NCBI RefSeq assembly: GCF_010389155.1
Contig: NC_057763.1
Coordinates: forward strand, 10,168,649-10,232,648
Length of the DNA stretch: 64,000 bases
DNA from: Erigeron canadensis
Taxonomy: Eukaryota; Streptophyta; Magnoliopsida; Asterales; Asteraceae
Reading direction: 5' to 3'
Shown: piece by piece, positions 62,042 through 64,000 of the stretch
Numbering within the stretch: the stretch's first letter is position 1
Layout: each line of letters begins with the position of its first letter
Translations under genes and position numbers: made by a program
Notes under the pieces: generated by a model
What the model was told of the DNA's origin: nothing
Databases searched by the model: none
The model's input: only the letters and a program-made list of their open reading frames with translations

Positions 62042-64000
62042 TATTTCTCATTTGATGTGCAGGGAGTTCCTAGGAAACCTATTCATTTGTGGTACCTTGA
62101 CAGTGGATGCTCCAGGCACATGACAGGGGACAAGAAGCTCTTGTCCAATTATACTGGTATAAATGGGTCATATGTTAGTTTTGCTGGTTCCAAGGGCGGC
62201 AACATCACCGGTCAAGGAGATGTCGTCAATGGACAACTAACTCTAGAAAGAGTTAATTATGTGGAACAACTTACTCACAATCTAATGAGTGTCTCACAGA
62301 TCTGTGATAAGGGCAACAATGTTCATTTCACAGAAAAGGAGGCATACATCTTGAAGCCGGGTTTTGTTATTCCAGAAGAATGGATTATGCTCAAAGCTCC
62401 TAGGAAGAGAGACATCTATGGTTTAATTTTAGGTGTTGATAATCCAAAGGAGCCCCTTTGTTTGTTGAGCAAGGCAAATGAGTCTGAATCTCTCCTATGG
62501 CATCGTAGAATGGGACATATCAACTTTCGGAAAATGAATGAACTTATCAGTCTTGGGTTAGTTGACGGTGTGCCTGTTAAGAAGTTTGGGATGGAAGATA
62601 AGTGTGTACCGTGTTTGAAAGGAAAGCAACATAAGAATCCGCATAAATCCAAAGTACTCAACTCTATTTCCAAACCATTCGAATTACTTCATATGGATCT
62701 CTTTGGTCCTGTGAACAAACGAAGCATTGGAGGAATGTCTTACTGTTTAGTGATCACTGATGATTACTCGAGGTACTCATGGGTATTTTTTTTGAAGACC
62801 AAGGATGAGACTGCCGAACGATTTATGGATTTTGTCAAGCAAGTTGAAAATGTCCATGGAGTCAAAGTTAAGAGAATCAGGAGTGACAATGGTACTGAGT
62901 TCAAGAATAATACTATTACTGTATTTTGCTTGACCAAAGGAATTCAACATCAGTACAGTGCACCATATGAGCCACAACAGAATGGAGTGGCTGAACGGAA
63001 GAACAGGACGTTAATTGAGACAGCCAGGACGATGCTTGCTGATTCAGGGCTTCCTATTACTTTCTGGGGAGAGGCAGTGAATACAGCTTGTCACATTCTG
63101 AATCGGGTTTTGACAGTTAAACGGTTTAAAAAGACTAGTTATGAACTATTGCACAACAAAAAGCCCAATTTACAGAATGTTGAGCCTTTCGGTGTTCCGT
63201 GCACTTTTCTTAAAACTCTTCCTCAAGGGAAATTTGAACCTAAATCTGAGGAGGGTTTCTTTTTGGGCTATGTTCCAAGTACACCGATTAGGCGAGTGTA
63301 CAATCAGAAGACTGGCAAAGTAGATCTTGGTACAAATGTTGTAATTGTCAGTCACAAACCTGCTGTACACCTTGGTCCTGCTAATCATTTTGATTATGAC
63401 GGTGTCTTCACTTCTTTTCGTGGTCCTGTTTCTTTTGCAGGTGTTCCAACAGTGGAGGATGTCGTTACTCTTCATGATCCTTTGGATGGTGGACCGGTTT
63501 CTGGTTCTTCTTCTGGTTCCTCACCAATAGTTGAGCCTACCTCTAAATCTGGAGAATCTAGTGGGACAAAAGTAGCAGATTCAACCTTAGAGCCTGCACC
63601 TATAGTTCCTACTGATCCTTTGCATGTACCTCTACCTGATTCTCCTTTCTATGATACTGATGACACGGAAGGTGAAACTCAGGAGGAGCCTAACACTCCA
63701 GATTACAAAACTCCAGAGCAACATGTGCAGACGAATTTGGGAGATGATCTTTCTGTCGATAAGGTTCCTCAAACCAGAGTCCACAAGGATCATCCAGTCA
63801 AGCAAATCATTGGTGATGCTTCTGCCTCTGTTCGCACGAGGAATCAATCTAAGAAACCGTCGTGTATGTTTGCTGAAGTTAAGGATACTGGGGCAATTAC
63901 TTGGTACTTGTATTACTGCTTTATCTCTCAGGTTGAGCCTAAGAATGTTGGAATGGCTCTTAAGGAACCGTCATGGGTTGAGGCGATGCAAGAAGAATTG
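62042..64000 (+). CDS. SIRE-like copia pol: protease and integrase (runs off right edge)
   Basis: The frame stays open from the codon after the gag stop to the window end, in the same frame as gag's second half, so read-through of TAA would link them. Protease is WYLDSGCSRHMTG (about 62090). The GAG-pre-integrase zinc motif is LLWHRRMGH with CVPCLKGK. The integrase core has Asp (LHMDLFGP), Asp (RSDNGTEF) and Glu (PQQNGVAERKNRT). Then come FFLGYVPST, an acidic linker and SQVEPKNVGMALKEPSW before RT. I see no stop or frameshift, so this copy is better preserved than its neighbours. RT and RNase H lie outside. Confidence 0.92.

Larger units (their letters stand above)
57644..64000 (+). mobile_element. 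Ty1/copia retrotransposon, SIRE/Maximus-like, 5' part
   Basis: LTR, Met-type PBS, a very long gag with two zinc knuckles, then protease and integrase, in the copia order (integrase before RT). The window ends at the RT entry motif (EPSWVEAMQEEL). The long gag, the stop between gag and pol, and the SQVEPKNVGMALKEPSW segment fit the SIRE lineage. Confidence 0.92.

Noticed and set aside
62017..62068. A short intron (GTTTGG...GTGCAG) joining gag to pol
   Set aside because: About 50 nt is below the usual plant minimum; only an upstream donor would make the acceptor usable, and none is evident.

Overview
This is nuclear DNA from a flowering plant, almost certainly a eudicot. The sequence is AT-rich, has multi-exon genes with GT-AG introns, and carries every major class of plant retroelement. 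Asteraceae is a plausible family from the style of the retroelement proteins, but that is a weak inference. I see three host genes and a dense set of nested transposable elements.

Layout. Positions 1-6222 hold the 5' part of a minus-strand Ty3/gypsy element: 5' LTR, initiator-Met primer site, gag, protease and the start of reverse transcriptase, broken by frameshifts and stops. Positions 6223-10494 are intergenic, with a SINE, small MITE-like foldbacks and tandem repeats. The gene island is 10495-20777: an inhibitor-3-type regulator of protein phosphatase 1 (10584-10913, +), a ten-exon serine carboxypeptidase (13237-18289, +) with a complete Ser/Asp/His triad, and convergent to it a two-exon GTD-binding (DUF593) myosin-binding protein (19087-20777, -). 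I resolved the exon structures of the last two by hand. Positions 20778-29445 hold a Helitron-like array, a MITE, a LINE tail, and a nested set of foldback elements, one with a perfect 9-bp target duplication.

Positions 29446-46283 are one Athila-type Ty3/gypsy element with two 1500-bp LTRs and a GGGTC target duplication. It carries decayed gag and pol and an open env-position ORF with a predicted spliced leader exon. A 2445-bp solo LTR, with its own target duplication ATATG, sits inside the 3' LTR. Positions 46813-49188 are a foldback fragment split by another solo LTR. Positions 49189-52566 hold SINE remnants and LTR-like debris. Positions 52567-57643 are a Tat-type gypsy element with a single long gag-pol frame broken by four stops. 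It is interrupted by a SIRE-like Ty1/copia element (57644-64000) that runs off the right edge.

The most interesting signal is in the Athila-type element. A 73-bp repeat, each unit carrying two TGCG(G/C)CGCA motifs 20 bp apart, forms a three-unit array 37 bp upstream of the LTR TATA box. A matching three-unit array lies 35 bp upstream of a TATA-like sequence ahead of the env-position gene. Two more units lie inside that gene's predicted intron. This looks like an LTR-type enhancer re-used as an internal promoter for the third ORF. That reading is inference, but the spacing is directly visible.
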